64,000 nucleotides of DNA from Streptomyces colonosanans. Lineage in GTDB: Bacteria; Actinomycetota; Actinomycetes; Streptomycetales; Streptomycetaceae. Position 1 is the first letter of the stretch. Every line of letters begins with the position of its first letter. Of this stretch, positions 41,591-52,674 are shown piece after piece. The stretch lies in the NCBI RefSeq assembly GCF_001866645.1, contig NZ_MLYP01000060.1, positions 1-64,000 of the forward strand, read 5' to 3'. The notes under the pieces are model-generated. The model was not told the DNA's origin. It worked only from the letters and a program-made list of their open reading frames with translations, and searched no databases. Both the position numbers and the translations under genes were made by a program.

Positions 41591-42193
41591 ATGCCTCTCA
41601 TTCCCGAGGAGCCTCACATTCACGAGAGTGCCCAGGGTCCCCGCGTCACTCCGGCCGCCGGCCGTACCGCGCCGACCCCCCGTCCTGTACCCGGCCCCCG
41701 CCCCGCGGCCCCTGCGCGTCCCGGTCGTCCGGGGCCCGTCCGGCCGATGCCGGCTCAGCGCAGCTCGCGCGAGCCGGCGAAGCCGGAGCCGCCCGCTCCC
41801 ACTGCAACCCCGCAGATCCAACTGATCCCGGCCTCCGTCGAGGGCGCGCTGGACGCCGCCGAGGAAGCCGTCGACCTGCTGCTGGAGTCCGGCCGTGCCC
41901 CCGCCGACGTGCTGGTGATCACCACCGGTGAGCAGCACCCGTGGGCCGCGCACGAGTTGTCCTTCGGCGAGGCCGCTTACTGGGCTCAGCACGATGCCGG
42001 TGACGACGTCTTCTACGCCGACGCCTCCGCCGTGTCGCGTGCCGTCGGCCGTCCGGTGGTCGTGGTCGCCGTCAACGGCGGCGTCGAAGCCGTCGCTGCC
42101 ACGCTTCCGCAGGCACTCGGCCTGGCCGGTGCCCTGCTGATCGTCTGCGGTGATCCGAAGCAGATCAACTCGGTGCTGGGCGCGGGCGTCTGA
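41591..42193 (+). CDS. Conserved hypothetical protein with Pro-rich N-terminus
   Basis: 200 residues. The first 75 are Pro/Arg/Ala-rich and probably disordered. Residues 80-200 form a compact alpha/beta domain (SVEGALDAAEEAVDLLLESG, ... LGLAGALLIVCGDPKQINSVLG) of no family I can name. No strong ribosome site precedes ATG 41591; GTG 41561 in frame is an alternative. Follows rnhB by about 70 bp and is probably in its operon. Confidence 0.65.
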   Translation: MPLIPEEPHIHESAQGPRVTPAAGRTAPTPRPVPGPRPAAPARPGRPGPVRPMPAQRSSREPAKPEPPAPTATPQIQLIPASVEGALDAAEEAVDLLLESGRAPADVLVITTGEQHPWAAHELSFGEAAYWAQHDAGDDVFYADASAVSRAVGRPVVVVAVNGGVEAVAATLPQALGLAGALLIVCGDPKQINSVLGAGV

Positions 42194-42534
42194 GCGGTCC
42201 GGTCCCGGACCGGCCGTGTCCCGGCCCCGCGCCGCAGGCCTGGAGCCTCGGGTTCGGGTCGCGGCTCGGAGTGGGTGAGGGTGCCGCTTCGGCGGCGCCT
42301 GTACGGCGGTTGCTCGGGCCCGTGTCTCGGCCGGCCCGACCGGGCGTGTGCGCGTCGACGGCTGGGCGCCGCGCATACCGGGCTGACGGGCCGTGCGCGT
42401 AGGGCACCGTGGGCGAACCGACCGTCGGCGTGCCCGCGCCCCCCCCGCGGTGCCTTGGCGTCGCCTTGCGGCGCGCGAGCCCTTCGGCGGCCGTACGCGA
42501 CGGAGGCCGGGGCGGCCCCGCGAGGTCGCCGTGT
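42194..42534. other. 341-bp gene-free stretch
   Basis: Between the stop of the preceding gene and the convergent hypothetical gene. Very GC-rich with several short inverted repeats (for example CGGTCCCGG/ACCGG just after 42194) that could act in termination. No ORF with convincing codon use. Confidence 0.35.
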
Positions 42535-43167
42535 TCAGCGGGCGGCGGCCCGGCGCAGTACCTCCGAGGCGGCGCCCCCGGCCTGCGGCAGCGGCGTTGG
42601 TGCTTCCGTCAGGCCGAACGCTTCCGGCGATGACATCGCATGGGGGCGGCGCCCACCGCGGCCCTCACCGAGGACCTGCCAACCGTCACGCGTCAGCGTG
42701 ATGTACGCACCGCACCGCAGCCCGTGCAGCGTGCATGCGTCGCGCAGACCCCACATCCACGCCCCGTCCTCCTCCGTCCAGTGCCTGTCGCCTTCACGGC
42801 AGTAGAGCAGCACGGCCGTGTGCACGGGCGTACGCCGCCGCAGATCGTGCGGGATGACCCGGCGCATCTGTGTGAGCAGCGCGTTGCGGAGCACCCAGCC
42901 GTCTGCCGGGGTGGGACGCCGGGTGAACGACGCGCTCGCCCGCAGCCGTTCGTCCGGATCCAGGACGGCCACGACGGCGGTGGAGGGCCGTGGCCGGTGA
43001 CGGGCGTGCAGTCCGCTGACGACCTCCCGGGGATTGCGCAACAGCGGAATCCCGGCGTCTGCCCACTCCGCGGGCTCAAGCATCCGGGCCAGGGGAGTGG
43101 AAGCGGCGGACGGTTCGGTGGAGGCCGACCGGGATGCCACCGAGGACGGAGCGAATCCGAAGGTCAC
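42535..43167 (-). CDS. Conserved hypothetical protein
   Basis: 210 residues, start GTG or ATG at 43167. No signal peptide or membrane helix. Segments such as STAVVAVLDPDERLRASASF, GWVLRNALLTQMRRVIPHDL and HTAVLLYCREGDRHWT suggest a soluble alpha/beta domain, reminiscent of JAB/RadC-like beta strands but without a His-x-His-x10-Asp motif I can place. Conserved next to recQ in Streptomyces as I recall. Function unknown. Confidence 0.7.
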   Translation of the reverse strand: MTFGFAPSSVASRSASTEPSAASTPLARMLEPAEWADAGIPLLRNPREVVSGLHARHRPRPSTAVVAVLDPDERLRASASFTRRPTPADGWVLRNALLTQMRRVIPHDLRRRTPVHTAVLLYCREGDRHWTEEDGAWMWGLRDACTLHGLRCGAYITLTRDGWQVLGEGRGGRRPHAMSSPEAFGLTEAPTPLPQAGGAASEVLRRAAAR

Positions 43168-43390
43168 GATCCTCCCTTCGGCTACGCGCCCACACAGCGG
43201 GCGGGGTCGGACGTGGGGGAGCGCACACCGCAGCGGAGCCGCCGGATCACGGACGAGCCGTGCGGGGAACGGACCTCAATTCTTGCCGTCGAACTGGAAT
43301 GCGGCAACGAGCAAGGAAGGCCGCCGACCGGTTTCTGGTGATGCGTGGCCATATCCCCTGTGCCACGCCGGCCCAGTGTGCTGGGACGGG

Positions 43391-45592
<2,202 letters not shown>

Positions 45593-45726
45593 GACATCCA
45601 TGCAACCTGATCGGCCGGACATCGCGCGAACGAGCCCGCTCACCTGTGGACAACTCGTGGCGTGTCCATGGCTGTAGTTGTCCACAGGCGCAAGCGGAAT
45701 TCCGTGATCCGCGAGATGGTCACGGC

Positions 45727-47421
45727 ATGACGAATCACGACGAAGCGGACGGCTTCTCCGGCATTGGTGAGACGGGCGCATCCGCACACCATGGCGGCGA
45801 GCCCACCGCGTACACGGGACACGGCTCCTCGGCGGACCCCGGCAGCGAGCCCCAGGTCACGCTGCGCACCCCTGCCGAGCTGGCCGACGCTCTGCCGTAC
45901 CTGCTCGGGTACCGCCCCGAGGACAGCATCGTGCTGGTCGCGCTGCACGACCGGGAGAGACGAGGGAGCTTCGGCGGGCGAGCACGGCTCGGCATTCCGG
46001 CCCACGCCGACGACTGGTCGTCCGCGGCGCGGCAGTTGGTGCACGGGTTGGTGACCGGCAGCGAACGCAGAGGCGCCCACCCGCAGAGCATGGTCGCCTA
46101 CCTCGTCCAGGAACCCGCGCGCGGGGAGACGGGGCGTGACGTCATGGAACGCCTCAGGCCGCTCGCTCAGGCGCTGCGCACAACCTGCGGCAGCCTCGAC
46201 ATTCCCGTCGTGGAGGCGCTGTGCATCTCCGACGGCCGCTACTGGTCGTACTGCTGCCCGGGCCCCGGCTGCTGCCCGGCCGCGGGGCGGCGGATGGGCC
46301 TGCCCGGCACCTCCGTCCTGGCCGCCGCCGCGACCTATGCAGGGCTTCAAGTGCGCGGCACCCTCAAGGAGTTCAGGGTGAGACTCAGTCCCTGGGAGAC
46401 ATCGGCCGCGCTCAACCAGGAGGTGGCGCTGGACGCCGCGAGCCTGGCACTCGTACCGAGGATCCTGGACGGCGACACCCGGGAGGACGTCGCCGCGGAA
46501 ACACTCGGGCTGGCCGAGCGGGTCATGGTGCGCCTCGCCGCGGCGCCTCCCGTGCCCGGCACGCTGCCGGCGGACCTTCGCGACGACGAACTGCTCGGTC
46601 ATGACGAGGCGGCGGCCCTGATCCTCGGGCTGCAGGACCGCACGACACGCGACCGCGCCGCGGCGTGGATGGAGGGCGCGGAGGCGCCGGTGGCCCTGAG
46701 GCTGTGGCGTGCCCTGGCCCGCCGCTGCGTCGGATCGTACGGAGAGCATGCCGCGGCGCCTCTGACGCTCGCCGGATGGGTCGCCTGGTCGATCGGCGAC
46801 GAACTCGAGGCCCGCGAAGCCCTCGCCATGGCCCTGGGCGCGGATCCCGGCTACCTCTTCGCCCGCCTCCTGCACCAGGCCTGCAATGAGGGCCTGGACC
46901 CGGAGTCCGTCCGCCGGTGCCTGCGGGCGGAGAGAGCGGATCGCGCGGGCCAGGAGCGCCCCGAAGAGGACGCACATGGCCCGTCGGCCGAGGGTGCCGA
47001 CGCGCCGACTGCCACCGGGGACGAGCCCATGCCCGCTGAACCGCCGGCGGTGGCCACCGGCCGCGAGCCCATGCCGGACGGCCGCGCGGCAGTCGCCGAG
47101 AGCGTTGGGCCGCTGTCTGATGCCAACCCTGCCGCGATCGCCCCCGCCGCCCCGCCCTCCAGCCCGGGACAGGCCGGCGCCGCGGTGCGGTCGTGGCGCG
47201 CGGTTGCTCTTCCCCGACGGCATCGCAAGGCACGTCCACCGGTCGGCGGCAGCCGGCCGAGCCGCCGCTCGCCCAGAACGGCCGACGCCCGCCATCGGCG
47301 CCCCTCCGACGCCGCGACCACCGGCGAGAGGGGGCGGCTGACATCCGACGACGTGCCTGGCCGGCTCGGGACCCGCCGCGATTCCGGCCGGTCTGCGGGG
47401 GAGGAAGGAACCTGCGCGTGA
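45727..47421 (+). CDS. DUF4192 domain-containing protein
   Basis: 564 residues. DUF4192 is an actinobacterial domain of unknown function; its typical start (VTLRTPAELADALPYLLGYR, then PEDSIVLVAL) is at about residues 42-70 and the CPGPGCCPAAG Cys cluster near 178-188. Residues after about 400 are low-complexity Pro/Ala/Arg. Divergent from the recQ-like gene across 134 bp. Confidence 0.85.
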   Translation: MTNHDEADGFSGIGETGASAHHGGEPTAYTGHGSSADPGSEPQVTLRTPAELADALPYLLGYRPEDSIVLVALHDRERRGSFGGRARLGIPAHADDWSSAARQLVHGLVTGSERRGAHPQSMVAYLVQEPARGETGRDVMERLRPLAQALRTTCGSLDIPVVEALCISDGRYWSYCCPGPGCCPAAGRRMGLPGTSVLAAAATYAGLQVRGTLKEFRVRLSPWETSAALNQEVALDAASLALVPRILDGDTREDVAAETLGLAERVMVRLAAAPPVPGTLPADLRDDELLGHDEAAALILGLQDRTTRDRAAAWMEGAEAPVALRLWRALARRCVGSYGEHAAAPLTLAGWVAWSIGDELEAREALAMALGADPGYLFARLLHQACNEGLDPESVRRCLRAERADRAGQERPEEDAHGPSAEGADAPTATGDEPMPAEPPAVATGREPMPDGRAAVAESVGPLSDANPAAIAPAAPPSSPGQAGAAVRSWRAVALPRRHRKARPPVGGSRPSRRSPRTADARHRRPSDAATTGERGRLTSDDVPGRLGTRRDSGRSAGEEGTCA

Positions 47422-47614
47422 CCTGATTTTCCGACGCACCGCCGTTCGGTCGGCTTCCCCGGCCAGGAGCGTGACCCCGGGCGTGCCCGTTCCGTTCACC
47501 TGGGTGGCGGAACCCGTGCCCGGGTCGCGCCGCTACATCGCTTACGACCCGTTGGAGCCCCTCACCCGGCGCCGGGCGCGCCCCAGGCGCACCGAGCGCA
47601 GAGGAAGCCGCCTC

Positions 47615-49759
47615 ATGCCCCTGTCCACACTGCCCTTCGCCCATGACGGCGACCGACCTCCCCGCCACGGCCCGTCGGCGCCCACTTCGCCGACGGGTAC
47701 CCCACCGGTTGCGGCCGGGGACCCGGGCCGATCACCGGCGCCCGCGCTGCCCGCCGACCGTCCGCAACTCTCCGGCCCGACCTGGCGCCATCTCCTCCCA
47801 CGGCGCCGCTTCGTCGACCTGCCACCTACCCACGCCGCGCTGATCTGCGTCGCCCTGCCCGGACTGGCGATCTCCACGGACCAGGGGCAGTTGACGGGGC
47901 GAGGTCTGGAGGGGTTCTACCACGCGGGCCGGCGCATGCTCTCCCGCTGCCGGCTGCGGGTGGCGGGCCGGGAGCCGCTCGCCGTACAGGCCCGGATGAT
48001 CGCCGCCGACCGCGCCCGCTTCGTGGGGACGGTACACGCGTCCCCCGATGCCGGCCCGGATCCGGACGTCGTCGTGGAACGCATCCGACGCGCGGACGGG
48101 ACGGAGCTGATCATCCTGCACAGCGCGGCCCCGCGCCCCCTGCGCCTGCCCGTGGAGGTGGCCCTCGGCACGGACCTCGCGGAGCTGGGTGCGATCGCCT
48201 CGGGCAGTACGGGGCCCGAACTCGCCGCCAGCGTCCACGACTCCGGGCTGCGCTGGTCCTGCCGGACGGGCGACTGTACGGTCACGGCCCACCCGCCGCC
48301 CGCCGACGCCCTCGCCTCAGCCGGACTCCTGCGCTGGCAGTTGGAGCTGCCACCCGGGGGGAGGCGGAGCCTGGAACTGCGGGTGCGGCAGAAAGGGACC
48401 GGTCGCGTCAGAACGGTGGGCCGTCGCGTCAGAAGTCCGTTCGCACCGGCCGTGGCCACCGGAGACGATCCCAGGGTCCAGCCGTTGCTGCGCACCTGCG
48501 TCGAGGACCTCCACGCCCTGCTGCTGCGCGACCCCGTCAACCCCACCGACACCCATCTCGCGGCAGGGGCACCGTGGCGCTGCGGACCGGCGCCCGCCGA
48601 GGCCCTGGCGGCGGCACGGATAACGCTGCCGCTCGGCACCCGGCTGGCCGTCGGCACGTTGCGGATCCTGGCCCGCACCCAACTCGGCGGTCCAGGACGG
48701 GAATCGGGCATGATCCCGGGGCCTCGGCGGGACGCCGGCGCACACCTCCCGCCGGGTTGCACGGGCACCGAGGCCACCCTGTTGTTCCCGGTGCTCCTCG
48801 CGGAGGCCCGACGGTGGGGACTGCCGGAACGGAAGGCGGAGGAACTGCTGCCCGCGGCCGAGCACTGCCTGCGGTGGCTGCGCATCACCGTCGGTGATGG
48901 CGTCTACCTTTGCGACCCGCAGCCGGGCGGGCCGCAGCGCTGCGAGATCCAGGCGTACGCCCACCGGGCCGCCCTCCTCGGCGCCGACCTGCTCGACGCC
49001 TACGGGCGCCCGGGCGCATCGGAGCTGCGCCAGTGGGCGCAGGCATTGCGCGACGCGTTCGGCGAGGACTTCTGGATCGAGGACCCCTCGGGCGGCAGAC
49101 CGGCGGCCGCCCGTACCCGGGACGGACGTCTCGTGCCGCACCTCGGCGCGGGTGCCGCCCACCTTCTCGACACGGGCCTGCTCGGTTCCGGCACCCTGGC
49201 GCCCGGCCTGCTCGACAAGGCGCGGACCGAGCAACTCGCCAGGCTGCTCGGGGGAACGGCCGCGGACTCGGGCTGGGGACTGCGGGGGCTGAGCGCCACC
49301 GAGGCGGCGTACAACCCGTTCGGACACCGCAGTGGGGCCGTGCGGATCCAGGAGACGGCGGTCGCCGTCGCGGGACTGGCCGCCGCGGGTCACGAGAGGG
49401 AGGCGAGCGGACTGCTGCAGGGGATGCTGGCGGCGGCGGAGGCGTTCGATTACCGGCTGCCCGAGATGTTCGCGGGCGAGCCGCGCACGAAGGGCAGTGA
49501 CCCGGTGGCGCATCCGGCGGCCTGCCGCCCCGCCGCCACGGCGGCCGCCGCCGGCGTGCTGCTTCTCACCGCGCTCGCCGGCATCCGCCCGGACGCCCCG
49601 GCGAAAACGGTGACCCTGCGTCCGATGCGCACCGCCCCGCTCGGCGAGATTGTCCTGACGGGACTGAGGCTCGCCGGAGCTCCCTTCTCCGTGCGCGTCG
49701 GCCGGATCGGCCTTGCCATGGTGGAGGAGGCGGCCGACGGACTGCAGCTGGGGGTGTGA
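47615..49759 (+). CDS. Glycogen-debranching N-terminal domain protein, apparently catalytically degenerate
   Basis: 714 residues. The N-terminal beta-sandwich (about 70-290: ALPGLAISTDQGQLTGRGLE, then GFYHAGRRML) matches the debranching-enzyme N-terminal domain and the C-terminal part an alpha/alpha toroid (LPEMFAGEPR, AYNPFGHRSGAV). In active relatives the toroid has (F/W)GRDS and WPHD; here these read CGPAPAEA and RIQE, so the usual acid residues are missing. ATG 47615 has GAGGAAG upstream; an in-frame GTG at 47471 would add 48 residues. Confidence 0.8.
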   Translation: MPLSTLPFAHDGDRPPRHGPSAPTSPTGTPPVAAGDPGRSPAPALPADRPQLSGPTWRHLLPRRRFVDLPPTHAALICVALPGLAISTDQGQLTGRGLEGFYHAGRRMLSRCRLRVAGREPLAVQARMIAADRARFVGTVHASPDAGPDPDVVVERIRRADGTELIILHSAAPRPLRLPVEVALGTDLAELGAIASGSTGPELAASVHDSGLRWSCRTGDCTVTAHPPPADALASAGLLRWQLELPPGGRRSLELRVRQKGTGRVRTVGRRVRSPFAPAVATGDDPRVQPLLRTCVEDLHALLLRDPVNPTDTHLAAGAPWRCGPAPAEALAAARITLPLGTRLAVGTLRILARTQLGGPGRESGMIPGPRRDAGAHLPPGCTGTEATLLFPVLLAEARRWGLPERKAEELLPAAEHCLRWLRITVGDGVYLCDPQPGGPQRCEIQAYAHRAALLGADLLDAYGRPGASELRQWAQALRDAFGEDFWIEDPSGGRPAAARTRDGRLVPHLGAGAAHLLDTGLLGSGTLAPGLLDKARTEQLARLLGGTAADSGWGLRGLSATEAAYNPFGHRSGAVRIQETAVAVAGLAAAGHEREASGLLQGMLAAAEAFDYRLPEMFAGEPRTKGSDPVAHPAACRPAATAAAAGVLLLTALAGIRPDAPAKTVTLRPMRTAPLGEIVLTGLRLAGAPFSVRVGRIGLAMVEEAADGLQLGV

Positions 49760-49862
49760 TCCCGGGTGAAGGGATGGAGGACTGTGGACGGCGGCCGGTG
49801 ATGAGACCCGTATCGGACAGAAGTGGATCAGCGGTCGAAGCAGTTGGCGAAGGGAGTGTTTA

Positions 49863-49884
49863 TCGTCAGGCAGACGACTATGAT
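49863..49884 (+). promoter_or_regulatory. Inverted repeat and -10 element of the Nudix regulator gene
   Basis: TCGTC-AGGCA-GACGA (49863-49877) is immediately followed by TATGAT (49879-49884), six bases before the ATG. The start site would fall on the ATG, so a leaderless mRNA, with the inverted repeat placed to block the promoter (autoregulation). Confidence 0.5.
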
Positions 49885-49890
49885 CGCGGC

Positions 49891-50649
49891 ATGCCCTACG
49901 ACCCGTCAGCCTTTCCGTCCTTCGCTGTCACCGTGGACCTGGTCGTGCTGACCGTGCGCCGCCATGCCCTGTGCGCGCTGGCGGTGCGAAGGGGCGAGCC
50001 TCCCTTCCAGGGGCGGTGGGCGCTTCCCGGCGGCTTCGTACGGGCCGACGAGGACCTGGCGCAGGCCGCGGCGCGCGAGCTTGCAGAGGAGACGGGGCTG
50101 AGCGCCCACGACCCGTCCGCACCGGCGCAGGACAACGGCGCCCATCTGGAGCAGCTGGCCACCTACGGAGACCCGCAGCGCGACCCGCGGATGAGGGTGG
50201 TCAGCGTCGCCCATCTGGCGCTCGCCCCCGACCTGCCCGCGCCCCGGCCCGGCAGTGACGCCGACAGTGCGCGCTGGGCACCCGTGGAGGAGCTGCTCCA
50301 GCAGGGAGGGTACGGCAGGGACGGGGAGCAGGCGGCGCCGCTCGCCTTCGATCACGCACAGATCCTGGCGGACGGTGTCGAGCGCGCTCGCTCCAAGATC
50401 GAGTACTCGTCGCTGGCCACGGCCTTCTGCCCACCCGAGTTCACTGTCGGCGAGCTGCGCCGGGTCTACGAGGCCGTATGGGGCGTCGCGCTCGACCCGC
50501 GCAACTTCCACCGCAAGGTGACCGGCACCCCCGGCTTCCTTGTTCCCACGGGCGGTACGACGACCCGGCAGGGCGGCCGCCCCGCGCAGCTCTTCCGCGC
50601 GGGCGGCGCCACGCTGCTCAACCCGCCGATGCTGCGCCCCGAGGTCTGA
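49891..50649 (+). CDS. Nudix-domain regulator, NrtR-like
   Basis: 252 residues. The N-terminal Nudix domain has an intact Nudix box GFVRADEDLAQAAARELAEE followed by TGL. The C-terminal ~85 residues form the winged helix of NrtR/NdxR-type regulators (EYSSLATAFCPPEFTVGELR, then RVYEAVWGVALDPRNFHRKV). Such proteins bind ADP-ribose and regulate NAD or sugar genes. An intact box leaves open that it also hydrolyses. No ribosome site precedes ATG 49891. Confidence 0.85.
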   Translation: MPYDPSAFPSFAVTVDLVVLTVRRHALCALAVRRGEPPFQGRWALPGGFVRADEDLAQAAARELAEETGLSAHDPSAPAQDNGAHLEQLATYGDPQRDPRMRVVSVAHLALAPDLPAPRPGSDADSARWAPVEELLQQGGYGRDGEQAAPLAFDHAQILADGVERARSKIEYSSLATAFCPPEFTVGELRRVYEAVWGVALDPRNFHRKVTGTPGFLVPTGGTTTRQGGRPAQLFRAGGATLLNPPMLRPEV

Positions 50650-50774
50650 CCATCGAACGGACGCGGACCGGACGGGGGGCCGACCCGAACAGACGTCCGA
50701 ACGGGGAGTATGTCGGCGCCCGGCCACCCTCAGGGTGACCGAAAAAGTGGATATATCGCGCTATCTTACTTCGG

Positions 50775-52511
50775 GTGATCCAGGCGATCGGACTGACCAG
50801 CATCTCCCGTAAGGACCTTCCGCCCGCCGTCGACGACGTGTCCTTCGAGGCGCACGCAAGCCGCGTCACCGCGCTCCTCGGGGCTTGTGGCGCGGGTAAG
50901 ACGACGGTGCTCAGGCTCATGCTCGAACTCCAACAGGGCCGGGGCCTCACCTGCTTCCGAGGGCGTCCGCTGCACCGCATCGCCCGCCCCGCGCAAGAGG
51001 TGGGCGCCCTCCTCGGAGACGTCCCCGGTCATCCCGCTCACACGGTCCGCGAACATCTGCGCATGCTGTCCGCAGCTGTGGGCGTGTCCGTCCGCCGGGC
51101 TGACGAAGTCCTCGAAGCGGTCGGGCTCGGCAGTCTGCGCGACGAGCGACTGGGCACCCTCTCGCGCGACACGGACCGCCGCCTCGGGCTCGCCGGCGCC
51201 CTGCTCGCCGATCCGCACACGCTCGTCCTCGACGACCCGGCCCACGGTCTCTCCGCCCGTGAGGGTCGCTGGTTGCATGGCATGCTGCGCGCGCACGCCG
51301 CCCAGGGCGGCACCGTGCTGTTCGCCACGAGAGACCCCAAGGAGGCCGCACGCACCGCCGACCGTGTCCTCACGCTCGACAACGGCCGGATCGTCGCCGA
51401 TCAGGAGACCGCCGACTTCGCCCGCACCCGGCTGCGGCCGCGCGTCACCGTCCGCAGCCCGCACGCCGTCCGCCTCGGCACTCTGCTCGCCAACGAGGGC
51501 AGTGCGGCCCAGCGTTCGGTGGAGGTCGTCCACGAGGCAGGCAACCGGCTGTCGGTGTACGGCAGTACGTGCGCCGATGTCGGCGAGACCGCGTTTCGAA
51601 ACGGCGTCCTCGTGCATCAACTGACCGACGAAATCGGCGATATGGGGCCGCGTGCGGGTGCCGCGGCGGCCCCGCCGCGCCCCGGCGAGGCCCTGGAACC
51701 GGGCGGCCCGTCCTCGCTGCCACCGCCCATCGGCGTCCGACCTGCCCCCGGTCCGCTGCGCCCGCTGCGCTACGAGGTGCGCCGCGCCACCGGAACCGGG
51801 ACGGGATACCGCACCGCGGCCGCCGTACTTGTCATCTCCGCCCTCGCCTGCCTGCTTCTCGCCCGCATCGGGCACACACCGCAGCACCGTCTGCTGGCGG
51901 CCTGGCCGCGCGAGCTCCCGCTGCCGCCCGCGGCGCTCGGTGCAGGACTGCTCGGCGCCCACACCTTCGGTGACGAGTTCCGCCACCCCGTTCTGGCGGG
52001 GCCCCGGGGCGACGTCCCCCGCAGCCTGGGGCTGCTTGCCGCGAAACTCCTCGTCGCCGGGTTCGCCGCGGTGACGCTGGCGCTGCTCGCGGCCGGCGGT
52101 GATCTCGGGCTGCTCTACCTCCTCCGCGGACGCGAACTCGCCGAGGTTCCCGCCGACTGGCCTTTTTTCGCCGCGAGTTGGTTCGGGCTGCTCGTGGGGT
52201 GCGCCTGGGCCGGTGTTCTGGCCGCCGGTATCTTCCGGTCCACGTCCGCCGGGCTCGCCGCGGTGCTCGCGGTGCCCGTCCTGGTCGTTCCGCTTGTACA
52301 GAAGGCATGGGGGCAATCCCTTCGGGCCGCGGCGGACTTCAGCGCGCGGATGCACGGGCCCGCACCGCTGCGGTGGCCCTTCGCAGGGGAGCGTTGTCTG
52401 GCTTTCCTGGCGCGCGTGATCGCCCAACCTGTGGGCAGCGCACTGGCATTGTCCGTGACCGCGCTGCTGTGCGCGTATCTGCTCGCAACCCTGCGCAGCA
52501 GGGCCCGATGA
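50775..52511 (+). CDS. ABC transporter, ATPase and membrane domains in one chain, degenerate motifs
   Basis: 578 residues. N-terminal ATPase (1-240): Walker A LLGACGAGKTT is intact, but the signature LSGGQ reads LSRDT, Walker B plus catalytic Glu reads LVLDDP (Asp for Glu) and the switch His region reads FATRDP. The C-terminal part (about 340-575) has around six hydrophobic helices, ABC-2 permease-like. GTG 50775 is 7 nt after TATCTT and has no Shine-Dalgarno, suggesting leaderless translation. ATP turnover is probably slow or absent. It lies just upstream of whiH. Confidence 0.82.
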   Translation: MIQAIGLTSISRKDLPPAVDDVSFEAHASRVTALLGACGAGKTTVLRLMLELQQGRGLTCFRGRPLHRIARPAQEVGALLGDVPGHPAHTVREHLRMLSAAVGVSVRRADEVLEAVGLGSLRDERLGTLSRDTDRRLGLAGALLADPHTLVLDDPAHGLSAREGRWLHGMLRAHAAQGGTVLFATRDPKEAARTADRVLTLDNGRIVADQETADFARTRLRPRVTVRSPHAVRLGTLLANEGSAAQRSVEVVHEAGNRLSVYGSTCADVGETAFRNGVLVHQLTDEIGDMGPRAGAAAAPPRPGEALEPGGPSSLPPPIGVRPAPGPLRPLRYEVRRATGTGTGYRTAAAVLVISALACLLLARIGHTPQHRLLAAWPRELPLPPAALGAGLLGAHTFGDEFRHPVLAGPRGDVPRSLGLLAAKLLVAGFAAVTLALLAAGGDLGLLYLLRGRELAEVPADWPFFAASWFGLLVGCAWAGVLAAGIFRSTSAGLAAVLAVPVLVVPLVQKAWGQSLRAAADFSARMHGPAPLRWPFAGERCLAFLARVIAQPVGSALALSVTALLCAYLLATLRSRAR

Positions 52512-52574
52512 CGACCATCCGTACGCATCCGGTCCCCTCATGTGCACAACTCCCCCGAAGCGCGCTCACTTCTT

Positions 52575-52582
52575 TCCGATAA
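52575..52582 (+). promoter_or_regulatory. Candidate sigma-WhiG -10 element of whiH
   Basis: TCCGATAA matches the WhiG/FliA -10 GCCGATAA at seven of eight positions; the -35 at the expected 15-bp spacing (CGAA, 52556-52559) is only half of TAAA. whiH is known to depend on WhiG in S. coelicolor. About 92 nt of leader precede the gene. Confidence 0.6.
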
Positions 52583-52674
52583 GGCGTCAATTGCGGCGCA
52601 GTGAGCGATCACCCTTTCGTGTGCTTTTCACCAAAGACCTCAAGGGAGTTGGAGGCGGCGCCGACAAAGGATCC

